Origin: Aurantimonas endophytica
GTDB taxonomy: Bacteria; Pseudomonadota; Alphaproteobacteria; Rhizobiales; Rhizobiaceae
Assembly (NCBI RefSeq): GCF_014196845.1
Contig: NZ_JACIEM010000003.1
Span: forward strand, 1-64,000
Reading direction: 5' to 3'
Length of the DNA stretch: 64,000 nt
Made by a program: the position numbers and the translations under genes. Shown piece after piece: positions 1 to 7,330 of this stretch (within the stretch, counting starts at the first letter, position 1; every line of letters starts with the position of its first letter). The notes under the pieces are model-generated. The model worked only from the letters and a program-made list of their open reading frames with translations. It had not been told where the DNA came from and ran no database searches.

Positions 1-579
1 CTCGAGCGGCTGGCGAGAACCGACCCGCTGACCGGAGTAGCCAACCGGCGCGGGATGAAGGAACTGCTGGAGCGTATCTGGGACGATAAAAACGCCTGCC
101 CCTCAGGTGCCGCCATACTCATGCTTGATATCGACCACTTCAAGCACCTGAACGACAACCTCGGCCATGCGGAAGGTGATCGTTGTCTGATCAAGGTGGC
201 GGGGATCATCCGGGAGAGTCTGCGGCGCGACAGTGATCAGGTGGCCCGCTATGGCGGTGAGGAATTCCTGATCCTCCTTCCCGAAACGGATGTGATCGGG
301 GCCCTTAAAGTGGCTGAACGCATTCGCCGAAGCGTTGAGACCGCCTCGGTGTCCAACCCGGTGTCCGGCGTTTCTGGCCACGTTACCGTTAGCATCGGAA
401 TTGCGGTCACTGCGCCGGGCGCAAATGTTTCGTCGGAACAGCTTCAGCATCAGGCAGATGCTGCGCTGTATCGCGCCAAGCGGGCCGGTCGCAACCGGAC
501 CGTCCTCCATCAGCCTGGCGAGGCCGGCAATCAGGCGCTGTCCCCGACATCAGCTGTATGGAATGCAGCCTCAACATGA
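1..579 (+). CDS. Diguanylate cyclase, C-terminal GGDEF domain (partial)
   Basis: Catalytic domain that would join two GTP molecules into cyclic-di-GMP; the N-terminal sensory part lies outside the window. The frame is open from base 1 and begins with the typical domain entry (TDPLTGVANRR). The metal-binding Asp follows (MLDIDHFKHLND) and the active-site loop reads RYGGEEF, the GGEEF variant compatible with activity. The C-terminal strand pair VTVSIGIAV is present, so the domain is complete. No inhibitory RxxD site is seen before the active-site loop. The stop codon is inside the ATGA that starts the next small gene, so the two may be translationally coupled. After the domain there is a tail of about 25 low-complexity residues. 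Confidence 0.93.
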   Translation, partial: LERLARTDPLTGVANRRGMKELLERIWDDKNACPSGAAILMLDIDHFKHLNDNLGHAEGDRCLIKVAGIIRESLRRDSDQVARYGGEEFLILLPETDVIGALKVAERIRRSVETASVSNPVSGVSGHVTVSIGIAVTAPGANVSSEQLQHQADAALYRAKRAGRNRTVLHQPGEAGNQALSPTSAVWNAAST

Positions 580-842
580 TCCGCCGGCTGCTCTCCCGCC
601 TCTTCAGACCCTCCGCCCAGATCCGGCAAGAGGTGACGGTGCTCCTGGCGATGTACGGCACCAAGGGTGCATGGCTGGAGGCGCGCGATCGCATGCGTGC
701 AGCGCAGAAGGATGCGCGCTGGGTGGATGACGGGGTGGTCCGCCACCGCCGCCGCTACTGGAACAGCGTCATGCGCGAGATCGAGCGGCAGACGGGCTAC
801 CGGCATCAATCTGAGACGGCGAGACGATATTTGGATCCTTAG
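576..842 (+). CDS. Small basic protein, family copy 1 of 4
   Basis: Unrecognised 88-aa protein with three relatives in this window (near 6641, 13152 and 45815). The start at 576 is chosen because copies 2 and 4 begin identically (MIRRLLxxLFR) and because the ATGA overlaps the stop of the GGDEF gene; an ATG at 558 is also possible. The conserved body is RQEVTVLLAMYGTKGAWLEA, then a charged stretch with RYWNSVMREIERQTGYRHQ. There is no signal peptide; the N-terminal helix is amphipathic and basic. Length and sequence diverge after YRHQ in all copies, and this copy stops cleanly after YLDP, so it may represent the native form. Function unknown. Confidence 0.6.
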   Translation: MIRRLLSRLFRPSAQIRQEVTVLLAMYGTKGAWLEARDRMRAAQKDARWVDDGVVRHRRRYWNSVMREIERQTGYRHQSETARRYLDP

Positions 843-1026
843 CTTTCGGCCGTGAAGCGAACGGCCTCGTGGCCGGGCCAATGCTATTCTTCCTGCTCGT
901 CCTATGTCCTGCGGAGCAACGGCCTAATAGGGCCGGCACTCTGAACCGGGCGGCACATTAGTGACGGCATCAGGCGCTATGGCTTTGGCGAAATGTTCGA
1001 GGATTTCCGATGTTCGCGCTGGAGCC

Positions 1027-1494
1027 GTGACCCGCGCTGCACGGTCCGCAATTGCCATGGCAATTTTTTCGGCCGTTGCGGCCTGTGACCTGCCGCGCGA
1101 TCCGGACGGCACTGCGGAGAGGGTACGCGGGGGCAATATGGTCGTGGGGATCATTGAAGGCTCCCCCTATGCGGCCCTCCCCGACCAGGCTGCGCAGGGC
1201 GAGGAGGCCACCCTCGCTCTGGCAGTTGCCCGTGCATTGGACGCCAAGCCCGTATGGATCCGCGGCACGGGCGAGAGCATTTTTGCTGCACTGGAGTCGG
1301 GAGACGTCGATCTGGCTATCGGCGGCATCGCGGCATCCACCCCATGGTCGAGCCACGCGGCGCTGAGCACATCGATTGGCACAATGGAATTGGCTGGGGA
1401 GACGGAAGATCGAGTCTTTGCCCTGCCACTCGGGGAGAACCGCTGGCTGCTCGAGGTCAACCGGGTCGTTCGCAAGGCACAGTCGGACCGATGA
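1027..1494 (+). CDS. Short solute-binding-type lipoprotein
   Basis: Periplasmic substrate-binding fold, lobe I only. The GTG at 1027 is preferred because it gives a normal lipoprotein signal (AMAIFSAVAAC) followed by LPRDPDGT; GTG at 961 would leave a long non-signal leader. The mature part has the solute-binding pattern GGNMVVGIIEGSPYA, then ALESGDVDLAIGGIAASTPW. At about 155 aa it is much shorter than normal amino-acid-binding proteins of some 250 aa. Its stop overlaps the start of the cation transporter gene (ATGA), so the two are co-translated; the lipoprotein may sense or deliver a ligand for the transporter. That role is inferred. Confidence 0.6.
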   Translation: MTRAARSAIAMAIFSAVAACDLPRDPDGTAERVRGGNMVVGIIEGSPYAALPDQAAQGEEATLALAVARALDAKPVWIRGTGESIFAALESGDVDLAIGGIAASTPWSSHAALSTSIGTMELAGETEDRVFALPLGENRWLLEVNRVVRKAQSDR

Positions 1495-2453
1495 GGCCGC
1501 ACGAACGCCTGCCTGACGAACAGCGGAAGGCCTTGCACCGGGCGATACGCTTGGAATGGTGGACGCTGGCTTGGATGGCCTCGATCATTGCGCTCCTCGC
1601 TTTCGTGCTCGGCTCGTCGCAGGCGATGCGGACGGCGTGGATCGAGGACATTCTGAGCCTTCTTCCGCCTGCGGCTTTCCTGATCGCCGAGAAGTTCTCG
1701 CGGCGCACGCCGAGCCGGCGCTTTCCCTACGGGCTGCAGCGCTTCAACTCGATCGCGTTCTTGGCCAGTGCCGTTGCGCTTACCGTTCTCGGCGCCCTGC
1801 TCCTTGCAGAATCCGCATTGAAGCTGGTGACGGCCGAACATCCGACCATCGGCTCGGTCGCCATTTTCGGCGAGGAGATCTGGCTCGGTTGGCTGATGAT
1901 CGCGGCGCTAATTTACAGCTGTGTGCCTCCGGTGATCCTCGGCCGGATGAAGCTGCCGCTGGCGAAGCAGTTGCAGGACAAGACACTGCACACCGACGCC
2001 GACATGAACAAGGCGGACTGGATGACGGGCGCGGCCGCGATTGGGGGCATCGTCGGCGTAAGCCTAGGCTTCTGGTGGGCGGACGCGGTTGCGGCACTGA
2101 TCATTTCATTCGACGTCCTGCGGGACGGCCTGCGAGCTCTGCGCATTTCCACCGTCGAACTGGCCGATGGCGCACCGCGCAGGATCGACGCGCCCGACTT
2201 GGCGCCCGTCGTCGACACCCTCACCGCTCAACTCGATCTGTGGGGACTGCGCGTTCAGCGGCATTTGCGTACCACCGGCCGCTTTGTCACCGGCGAGATC
2301 GTGGGACCGGACGCCGGTCTGGTGACCGCCGAGATGCTCGCAACGCTGGAGGAGATAGACTGGCGCCTAATCGACCTTTCACTGCGCCCGACGGACGATT
2401 CCGCCTACCCGATCTTCGATGAGGAGGAGCATTTCTTGACCTCCCGCCTGTAG
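1491..2453 (+). CDS. Cation diffusion facilitator family transporter
   Basis: Inner-membrane antiporter that exports divalent metal ions such as Zn2+ in exchange for protons. About 320 aa with five or six hydrophobic segments. The CDF signatures visible are FPYGLQRFNSIAFLASA before TM3 and TLHTDADMNKADWMTG before TM5, the latter supplying His/Asp residues typical of the metal site. The C-terminal cytoplasmic domain ends in an acidic tail (FDEEEHF). The start at 1491 overlaps the stop of the lipoprotein gene by four bases. The metal cannot be predicted. Further upstream ATGs in the same frame run through the lipoprotein gene and are not used. Confidence 0.88.
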   Translation: MRPHERLPDEQRKALHRAIRLEWWTLAWMASIIALLAFVLGSSQAMRTAWIEDILSLLPPAAFLIAEKFSRRTPSRRFPYGLQRFNSIAFLASAVALTVLGALLLAESALKLVTAEHPTIGSVAIFGEEIWLGWLMIAALIYSCVPPVILGRMKLPLAKQLQDKTLHTDADMNKADWMTGAAAIGGIVGVSLGFWWADAVAALIISFDVLRDGLRALRISTVELADGAPRRIDAPDLAPVVDTLTAQLDLWGLRVQRHLRTTGRFVTGEIVGPDAGLVTAEMLATLEEIDWRLIDLSLRPTDDSAYPIFDEEEHFLTSRL

Positions 2454-2490
2454 CAATCGCAGCGACTGCGGCCTGCCGGAAACCTCCGTC

Positions 2491-2629
2491 CTAAACCGCC
2501 ACGTCCCCGTCCTTCCGCTCCCCCCGCGCTACGATCCGCAGCACATCGTCTGGCAGCGGCCGCTGCAGCGCCGAGGCCTCTGCCCAATCCGCCACATCCA
2601 CACGTCGATCTCCTCCGGCTCCGTCACTC
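2491..2629 (-). pseudogene. 3' tail of an SRAP (YedK-type) gene, fragment 1
   Basis: Reverse-strand copy of the last ~45 codons of the SRAP gene at 9763-10425. It reads VTEPEEIDVWM, then after a one-base shift [18 protein letters not shown] and ends GERKDGDVAV plus stop, against [10 protein letters not shown] in the intact gene. The similarity begins exactly at the stop codon of the neighbouring membrane-protein gene, so this is a copied or left-over tail, not a working gene. All catalytic residues are missing. Confidence 0.8.
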
Positions 2630-3259
2630 CTGAACCTCGGCATTCAGCATCTTCGCGATCTTCCTGCGCTCGCGATGGGAGCGGATCTGCACAGTATCTG
2701 CGGTCTCGGGCCGCATGGTTGCGTTCCCTCCTTCCCAAGATAGCTTGAACCATCGGTTCGCTCCCACGGGGAGATCTTCAGATCCATAAGTGGCGATCAC
2801 ACGGACATCGAAGCGCTTCAGCCGCTCCCACTGGTCCGTCCCAAGCTCCGGAGTCTGAGAGCTCGCCCGTAGTGCGTGCTCAATGATGCCCCGGAACGTC
2901 CCCATGTTCCTGACTTTGCCTGCATCAAGAGGACCTTGCCGGGTCCGCAGGTTCAAGTCCGTGGGCTCTTCCCACTCCTCGATCCCGTCGAGTTCTGTCA
3001 CCGGGCACATCCGTCGCTCGTCGGCTGTTTCGAGCACCACAATGATGCTCTGCACATAAATGGCGTCGCTGCTCATGTTGCTGACAAGGCATGGAGCATC
3101 GAGGGTGGCGCCCCCGCCCCGGTTGATCAGGATCTTCGGGCGGGTCTGCCGGACATAACTGCGGACCAAAATCTGCAGGTAGCCGATCCAGACGATCAGC
3201 ATGGCCCCGCTGATCGCGATGCTGATCATCTCATGGTTGGATTTGATCCACTCGATCAC
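2624..3259 (-). CDS. Membrane-anchored protein of unknown function
   Basis: About 211 aa. The GTG at 3259 is chosen: a GGAGAACGG ribosome site precedes it and the protein then starts VIEWIKSNHEMISI followed by one transmembrane helix (AMLIVWIGYLQILV), a normal topology for such proteins. The longer reading frame back to 3427 is Arg-rich and unconvincing. After the helix come basic residues and RPKILINRGGG, and a soluble domain rich in beta strands. I do not recognise a catalytic motif. Similar single-helix proteins occur in alphaproteobacteria, from memory. The gene runs opposite to its neighbours, and its stop abuts the SRAP tail fragment. Confidence 0.65.
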   Translation of the reverse strand: MIEWIKSNHEMISIAISGAMLIVWIGYLQILVRSYVRQTRPKILINRGGGATLDAPCLVSNMSSDAIYVQSIIVVLETADERRMCPVTELDGIEEWEEPTDLNLRTRQGPLDAGKVRNMGTFRGIIEHALRASSQTPELGTDQWERLKRFDVRVIATYGSEDLPVGANRWFKLSWEGGNATMRPETADTVQIRSHRERRKIAKMLNAEVQE

Positions 3260-3516
3260 TTGCCGTTCTCCACCTGAGGTCGGGGAGAACACGCAGGAGA
3301 AGCCGTTACCGAACCTCAGCCGAACTGCGCTGGCTTGCCTCCCCCACAGCGGGGATAGAAAGCGCAACGGCGTCCGTTCGGTTCCTCGCCACTTCGGCAC
3401 CGTCGCGCCACCCTGGGCTTCCTTCACTGACGGCTATTCACTTTCCCGATGCTCCGTAAACAGAGTGGGGTCTGGAGCCGTTGTCGACCTGCTATCGGGC
3501 TTTGGAGAACCCTCGG

Positions 3517-3852
3517 ATGAGTAGAAAGCGAAAGAAGATCTATGCGGCACTGGTCGATGGTGCGACGGAAGGTCTTGCTGGCAGGGACCTCTACGACTTC
3601 GTCCAGAAGCGTTGTCCGAAGACGTCGGGGAAGAAGATCGTCCGGGCCTCCCTTTTCGGGTTGACCGACCCGCACCTCAAAGACCGCAACATCCTCAACG
3701 TGATCTACGACCTGGCAATCAGGCATCGAATGGATGAGGTTCGGCCAGACGAGGATCATGATGATGATGACCCTAACCAGGCATTTCCGCCGGGTAAAAA
3801 GCTCGGCACGCGCAAGGATAAAGAATCCTCCGCCGTACCGGCGGCAATTTGA
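3517..3852 (+). CDS. Conserved small basic/acidic protein, unknown function
   Basis: 111 aa. The ATG at 3517 (MSRKRKKIYAALVDG) has a GGAG about 15 bases upstream; a TTG at 3481 would extend it without gain. The N-terminal two thirds look helical (LYDFVQKRCPKTSGKKIVR, then HLKDRNILNVIYDLAIRHR), followed by a very acidic run (DEDHDDDDP) and a basic tail. This resembles small Rhizobiales proteins of unknown role. No signal peptide or membrane segment. It precedes the DUF6894/Rmf-like pair in the same direction. Confidence 0.55.
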   Translation: MSRKRKKIYAALVDGATEGLAGRDLYDFVQKRCPKTSGKKIVRASLFGLTDPHLKDRNILNVIYDLAIRHRMDEVRPDEDHDDDDPNQAFPPGKKLGTRKDKESSAVPAAI

Positions 3853-3877
3853 TCCGCAGCGGAAGGGACGGACAGAA

Positions 3878-4120
3878 ATGATCACGCGTGACACGCTTGC
3901 CGGCCTCGAAGCCGGTGTCATTACGGATGCCGAGGCTCTGGAGCAGACCGGGGCCCAGCATGTCGACGAAGTCTACGAGCAGTCGGGGGAACCCCCACAG
4001 GCCACCGATCAAAGTGGCGCCGAACTGCTCGCACAGAAGTTGGTCGACGATTGGGTACCTTTGAATTGGATCCGCTCCGGAGGGTCGCATGGCGCGATAC
4101 TATTTCGACATCGACGATAG
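3878..4120 (+). CDS. Small hypothetical protein upstream of DUF6894 gene
   Basis: 80 aa, unrecognised. The ATG at 3878 has a GGAAGGGAC site 9 bases upstream, which supports translation. The first 55 residues are acidic (DTLAGLEAGVITDAEALE); the last 10 to 15 overlap the start of the next gene in another frame and look less natural. The equivalent place before the second DUF6894 copy has no such gene. Translation is plausible but function is unknown. Confidence 0.35.
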   Translation: MITRDTLAGLEAGVITDAEALEQTGAQHVDEVYEQSGEPPQATDQSGAELLAQKLVDDWVPLNWIRSGGSHGAILFRHRR

Positions 4121-4322
4121 CGGTCTCGCCGTCCCTGACGAGGAAGGCGTCGAGCTCCAGACTCTCGATGCGGTGCGAGAAGCCGCTATCGATGCTCTCC
4201 CCAAGATGGCTTGCGACGCTTCGCCTGAAGGGGACCACCACGTGATCAGCATCAGCGTGCGTGATCGGGCTGACCAGCCGGTCTTCCACGCGTCGCTGAC
4301 GCTCGACGCGGGGTGGCGATGA
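4089..4322 (+). CDS. DUF6894 family small protein, copy 1
   Basis: 77 aa with the family opening MARYYFDIDDSG and the motif AVREAAIDALPKMA, then a beta-rich end (HHVISISVRD ... VFHASLTL). DUF6894 proteins are short cytosolic proteins of unknown function, common in Rhizobiales. The start has a GGAGG site (CCGGAGGGTCGC). It is followed after 21 bases by an Rmf/CrpP-like gene. The same two-gene arrangement recurs at 11442-11898 with about 80% protein identity by eye, so the pair has been duplicated as a unit. Confidence 0.82.
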   Translation: MARYYFDIDDSGLAVPDEEGVELQTLDAVREAAIDALPKMACDASPEGDHHVISISVRDRADQPVFHASLTLDAGWR

Positions 4323-4343
4323 GCAGCAATCCCGGAACGCGAG

Positions 4344-4544
4344 ATGGATGACACGGGGAAAGACCTTGCCGCCAAGATTGCTGCCGCCGAACGAGAGCGG
4401 GCGGTGTGGGCGGAGGGACGGAAAGCGTTTCGCGCCCGCGGCGCGGCGGCTCTCAATCCGCACTCACCGCGCTCACCTGATCACACTCTATGGACAGAAG
4501 GATTCGATGCCGCGCGGGAGACCACGACGGAGCCGGAGTGGTAG
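4344..4544 (+). CDS. Rmf/CrpP-like small protein, copy 1
   Basis: 66 aa. The helical N-terminal half (DLAAKIAAAERERAVWAEGR) is followed by ALNPHSPRSPDHTLWTEGFD, a spacing of A/G, NP, then W-x-x-G-F/W that recalls the ribosome modulation factor / CrpP fold. Proteins of that fold bind ribosomes or act on small molecules; whether this one does either is unknown. Copy 2 lies at 11692. The similarity between copies continues about 80 bases past the stop codon, showing that a DNA block rather than a gene was duplicated. Confidence 0.6.
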   Translation: MDDTGKDLAAKIAAAERERAVWAEGRKAFRARGAAALNPHSPRSPDHTLWTEGFDAARETTTEPEW

Positions 4545-4701
4545 TATTTCCAGAAGACAATCTGCCAGCGCAGAAAGCCCGCCCGGGATCCGGGCGAGCC
4601 AAGTCTGCTAGCCGCCCTGAGAAATCCTTACGCCTGGGCGAGCATCGGGCAGTGTTGGACGCAACTCGTCGCTCAGCGCGGTGATGTGCCGGAGGCGTGT
4701 G

Positions 4702-5190
4702 TCACTCGCCGGCCTGAACTTCTTCGAAGAGCTTCGCAAAGACAGTCTTCGCTCGGCCGGGCGCCTTGGCCGCGGCTTCCCTCGCCTCGTCGAGATTCGA
4801 CAGATCGTCGCCGACCTGGATCAGCGCGACCATCCCCATCGCGTAATGCGGCGTGCAGTGGATGCCGTACACGCCCTGCTGCTCGACGGTGTAGACGACC
4901 TCCTCGTTCATCCCGCCTTCCAGCGTCTCGGCTTCCGCCGGCATCATGCCCTCGACGCTCACCGCGTTGTGGCTGGGGTCGACCGGCACGAACCGTACCG
5001 TGTCGCCCGGCATGGCTCGGACCAGTGCGGGCTCGAACACCATGATGCCGCTCTCGCCGCGATTGAGCATCTCGACCACGTGCTCCTCGGCGGACGCGGT
5101 GGCCGGGCTCGTCGCGAGTCCGGCGAGCGCGATGAAGCCCGCGGCGAGAACGTGTCTCCCGGCGGAGACGATTGCGTGGGCCGCGGTCAT
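4702..5190 (-). CDS. Pseudoazurin, periplasmic blue copper electron carrier
   Basis: 162-aa precursor: a signal peptide ending near ATASA, then a cupredoxin domain. Type-1 copper ligands are visible as His74 (DPSHN), Cys112, His115 (HCTPHYAMGM) and Met120. The C-terminal helix typical of pseudoazurin (about residues 130-160) is present. Its start overlaps the stop of the peroxidase gene by four bases, so it is the second gene of an operon. Pseudoazurin is a known electron donor to di-haem cytochrome c peroxidases and to nitrite reductases in Paracoccus-type bacteria; here the peroxidase is the obvious partner. Confidence 0.93.
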   Translation of the reverse strand: MTAAHAIVSAGRHVLAAGFIALAGLATSPATASAEEHVVEMLNRGESGIMVFEPALVRAMPGDTVRFVPVDPSHNAVSVEGMMPAEAETLEGGMNEEVVYTVEQQGVYGIHCTPHYAMGMVALIQVGDDLSNLDEAREAAAKAPGRAKTVFAKLFEEVQAGE

Positions 5191-6239
5191 TGGGGCGCTC
5201 CCATGTATTCCGGCTTCGGCGTGTCGATCGTGCTCGGCGGCAGGATCGGATACTCGATCGTCGGCTGCTCGCCGGTGAGAGTGCGCAGGAAGGCCGCGAC
5301 CGCCGTCACGTCGTCGGCCGCCATCTCGGTTCCGAGCTGGCTGGTGCTCATGATCGCGACGGCCTGCTCGAGATCCCAGGACTGCCCGCTGTGGAAGTAA
5401 GGGGCGGTCAGCTCGACGTTCCGGAGCGGAGCGGCGCGGAAGACATACTCGTCGTCGGCGGTCTGGGTGACAGCGAACCGGCCCTTGTCGTCCAGCGGCA
5501 GCATGCTGGCGCCGGGGCGTTCGACAACGCCGAACGGGAAGTAGTCCTGACCGCCGAAATTCGAGCCGCTGTGACAGGCGCCGCAGCCGCTGTCGATGAA
5601 CACCTGCAGACCGTGGGTCTCCTGGTCGTCGAGCGCATCGTCGCTGCCGGCCAGGAACTGGTCGAAGCGCGAGTTCGGAGTAATCAGTTGCGACTCGAAG
5701 GCCTCGATGGCGACCGCCATGTTGTCGAAGGTGACTGGATCGTCTTCGCCGGGGAACGCCGTCTGGAAAGCGCTCACGTAGTCGGGCATGCTCTTCAGCG
5801 TGGCGACGACGCGATCCGGCGTGCTTGCCATCTCGACACCGGCCTGCACGGGGCCCTTTGCCTGTTCGCGAAGATCGGGGGCCCGCCCGTCCCAGAACTG
5901 CGCGATGTTGAAGATGGAATTAAGGACGGTCGGGGAGTTCCGCGGCCCCTTCTGCCAGCCGTGCCCGATCGAGGTCGGCACGTTGTCGGCGCCCCCCGTC
6001 CCGATACTGTGGCAGGTGTTGCAACTGATGATGTGGCTGCTCGACAGGCGCGGATCGAAGAACAGCATCCGTCCGAGTTCAACTCTCTCCGGCGTCACGG
6101 CCTCGCCGCGTACTTCGGTAACCTCAGCCGGCACCGCTCCGAAGAGCATGGCAGCCGTCTCGCGTAATTCGTTGGCGCCGGCAGCGGTTGCCAAGGCGGC
6201 AAGTCCTACGCCCAGTAGGACGGTCCTGCTGTTTAACAT
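5187..6239 (-). CDS. Di-haem cytochrome c peroxidase (CcpA/MauG family)
   Basis: Reduces H2O2 to water in the periplasm using electrons from small carriers. 350 aa; the ATG at 6239 has a GGAG site 7 bases upstream and gives a clear signal peptide (VLLGVGLAALATAAGA). Two haem-binding motifs are present: CNTCH at residues 73-77 (peroxidatic haem) and CGACH at 219-223 (electron-transfer haem). The region RNSPTVLNSIFNIAQFWDGR and the C-terminal FRAAPLRNVELTAPYFHSG are family hallmarks. An FNR/NnrR-type box lies 58 bases upstream of the start, so induction under low oxygen is expected. Confidence 0.92.
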   Translation of the reverse strand: MLNSRTVLLGVGLAALATAAGANELRETAAMLFGAVPAEVTEVRGEAVTPERVELGRMLFFDPRLSSSHIISCNTCHSIGTGGADNVPTSIGHGWQKGPRNSPTVLNSIFNIAQFWDGRAPDLREQAKGPVQAGVEMASTPDRVVATLKSMPDYVSAFQTAFPGEDDPVTFDNMAVAIEAFESQLITPNSRFDQFLAGSDDALDDQETHGLQVFIDSGCGACHSGSNFGGQDYFPFGVVERPGASMLPLDDKGRFAVTQTADDEYVFRAAPLRNVELTAPYFHSGQSWDLEQAVAIMSTSQLGTEMAADDVTAVAAFLRTLTGEQPTIEYPILPPSTIDTPKPEYMGAPQ

Positions 6240-6296
6240 CGTATCACTCCTTCTATCTCGCATCTGCGAGTGCAGCGTACGGAACTCCGCTACGCA

Positions 6297-6310
6297 TTGA
6301 CCTAGATCAA
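6297..6310 (-). promoter_or_regulatory. FNR/NnrR-type binding site upstream of peroxidase operon
   Basis: The sequence TTGACCTAGATCAA is a near-perfect palindrome fitting the TTGAY-N4-RTCAA consensus of FNR/FixK/NnrR regulators. It sits 58 bases upstream of the peroxidase start on the same strand, a position typical of activation. No -10 hexamer can be named with confidence. Confidence 0.75.
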
Positions 6311-6386
6311 AAACCGCAGGGGTTGCGCCAACCACTATGCTGACGTCGCCGACGCGTGGAACGCGGTGCATCGGGAATGGGCGTGA

Positions 6387-6644
6387 AGAAGGTGCCGATC
6401 GCATCTCCACACTCGGCGACCTGGTCGACAAGGGCTGGGCCTGACGTGGATTTGCGAGGGCTGTGGCCGCGATCTTGACCTGACACTCGCCCGCGCGATC
6501 AAGTTATGGGGCCGCGATCAGCGATACGTTGGGCGGCACCCGCCGGTGAAGTGCGCTCGCTGCGGCAGCCGGGATATCAGTTGCCGCGTCCGGGCGAACA
6601 CGACCATCAAGCAGAGCACCGGGAGGCCTTTCGAACCGTCATGA
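6387..6644 (+). pseudogene. Zinc-ribbon-like protein, frame-broken
   Basis: In one frame the text RISTLGDLVDKGWA runs to a TGA at 6442; in the next frame, overlapping it, TWICEGCGRDLDLTLAR continues through KCARCGSRDISCRV to the stop at 6642. The two halves join if one C is restored near 6441. The two CxxC pairs (CEGC and CARC) suggest a zinc ribbon of about 90 aa. The stop overlaps the start of small-family copy 2 (ATGA). The last 17 codons recur alone at 45499-45552. An alternative is an intact short protein using a non-ATG start near 6441. Confidence 0.55.
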
Positions 6645-7150
6645 TCCGCCGGCTGCTCTCCCACCTCTTCAGACCCTCCGCCCAGATCCGGCAGGAGGTG
6701 ACCGTGCTCCTGGCGATGTACGGCACCAAGGGCGCATGGCTGGAGGCGCGCGATCGCCGGCGAGCGGCGGAGAAGGATGCGCGGTGGCTCGATGACGATG
6801 TCGTCCGCAACCGCCGCTGCTACTGGAACAGCGTCATGGGCGAGAACGAGCGGCAGACCGGCTATAGGCATCGGCCGGACCCTGAGACCGGGTATCGGGT
6901 CCGACAGAGCGTAGCCGTCTTTCATGGCTGCATGCGACCGGGTCCGACCTACATTCTTGCGTCCGCGCGTTCGAGCGCCCCAAGAACCAGGCAGAGCGCC
7001 TTGAGACAGTGTTCTCTGCGACAGCCAGGAGCCGCTGGTGGCTGTGAGGGTGCCGACTCCGATCGGAGCGACTTGCGCCGGACCTTGCCAAGCCTCGCCT
7101 CTGGGAGGCCTTTTCCAACCTCGTGTCCTGTGCTAAGACTCCGCCATTGA
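6641..7150 (+). CDS. Small basic protein, family copy 2 of 4 (probably run-on)
   Basis: The first ~85 residues match copy 1 almost exactly (MIRRLLSHLFRPSAQ; LLAMYGTKGAWLEARDR; CYWNSVMGENERQTGYRH). After YRHRPDPETGYR the native stop is absent and the frame continues for about 85 unrelated, Arg/Ser/Pro-rich residues. This tail looks like untranslated DNA read through, so the copy is likely degenerate. Its start lies in an ATGA shared with the zinc-ribbon frame. Function unknown. Confidence 0.45.
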   Translation: MIRRLLSHLFRPSAQIRQEVTVLLAMYGTKGAWLEARDRRRAAEKDARWLDDDVVRNRRCYWNSVMGENERQTGYRHRPDPETGYRVRQSVAVFHGCMRPGPTYILASARSSAPRTRQSALRQCSLRQPGAAGGCEGADSDRSDLRRTLPSLASGRPFPTSCPVLRLRH

Positions 7151-7269
7151 CCTCTTCCCGTGCGGTAGAGCAACTTCCTGGATAGCGAGGATGCCATGTA
7201 ACGGGTTATAAAGCGGGCGAAAGTCGGTTTTAGCAACCAGCTCCCTGACAGGGATACGTCGCAGAAAAT

Positions 7270-7296
7270 AAAAGGGTCGCCCGCGCGACCCTTTTT
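7270..7296. terminator. Rho-independent terminator, bidirectional
   Basis: Perfect 10-bp inverted repeat AAAGGGTCGC / GCGACCCTTT with a 4-base loop, flanked by A-rich and T-rich runs. It lies 34 bases beyond the stop of the reverse-strand ATPase gene and can also end rightward transcription from the zinc-ribbon/copy 2 side. Confidence 0.88.
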
Positions 7297-7330
7297 CGTA
7301 TCTTACGCCAGGTACCGGGCCGAGCGGCCT

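Noticed and set aside
2941-2960. GGTTCAAGTCC resembling a tRNA T-loop
   Set aside because: Inside the coding sequence of the reverse membrane-protein gene; no other cloverleaf parts around it.
6311-6431. Extension of the peroxidase frame upstream of 6239
   Set aside because: The FNR box and a good ribosome site lie inside this extension, and the signal peptide starts at 6239.
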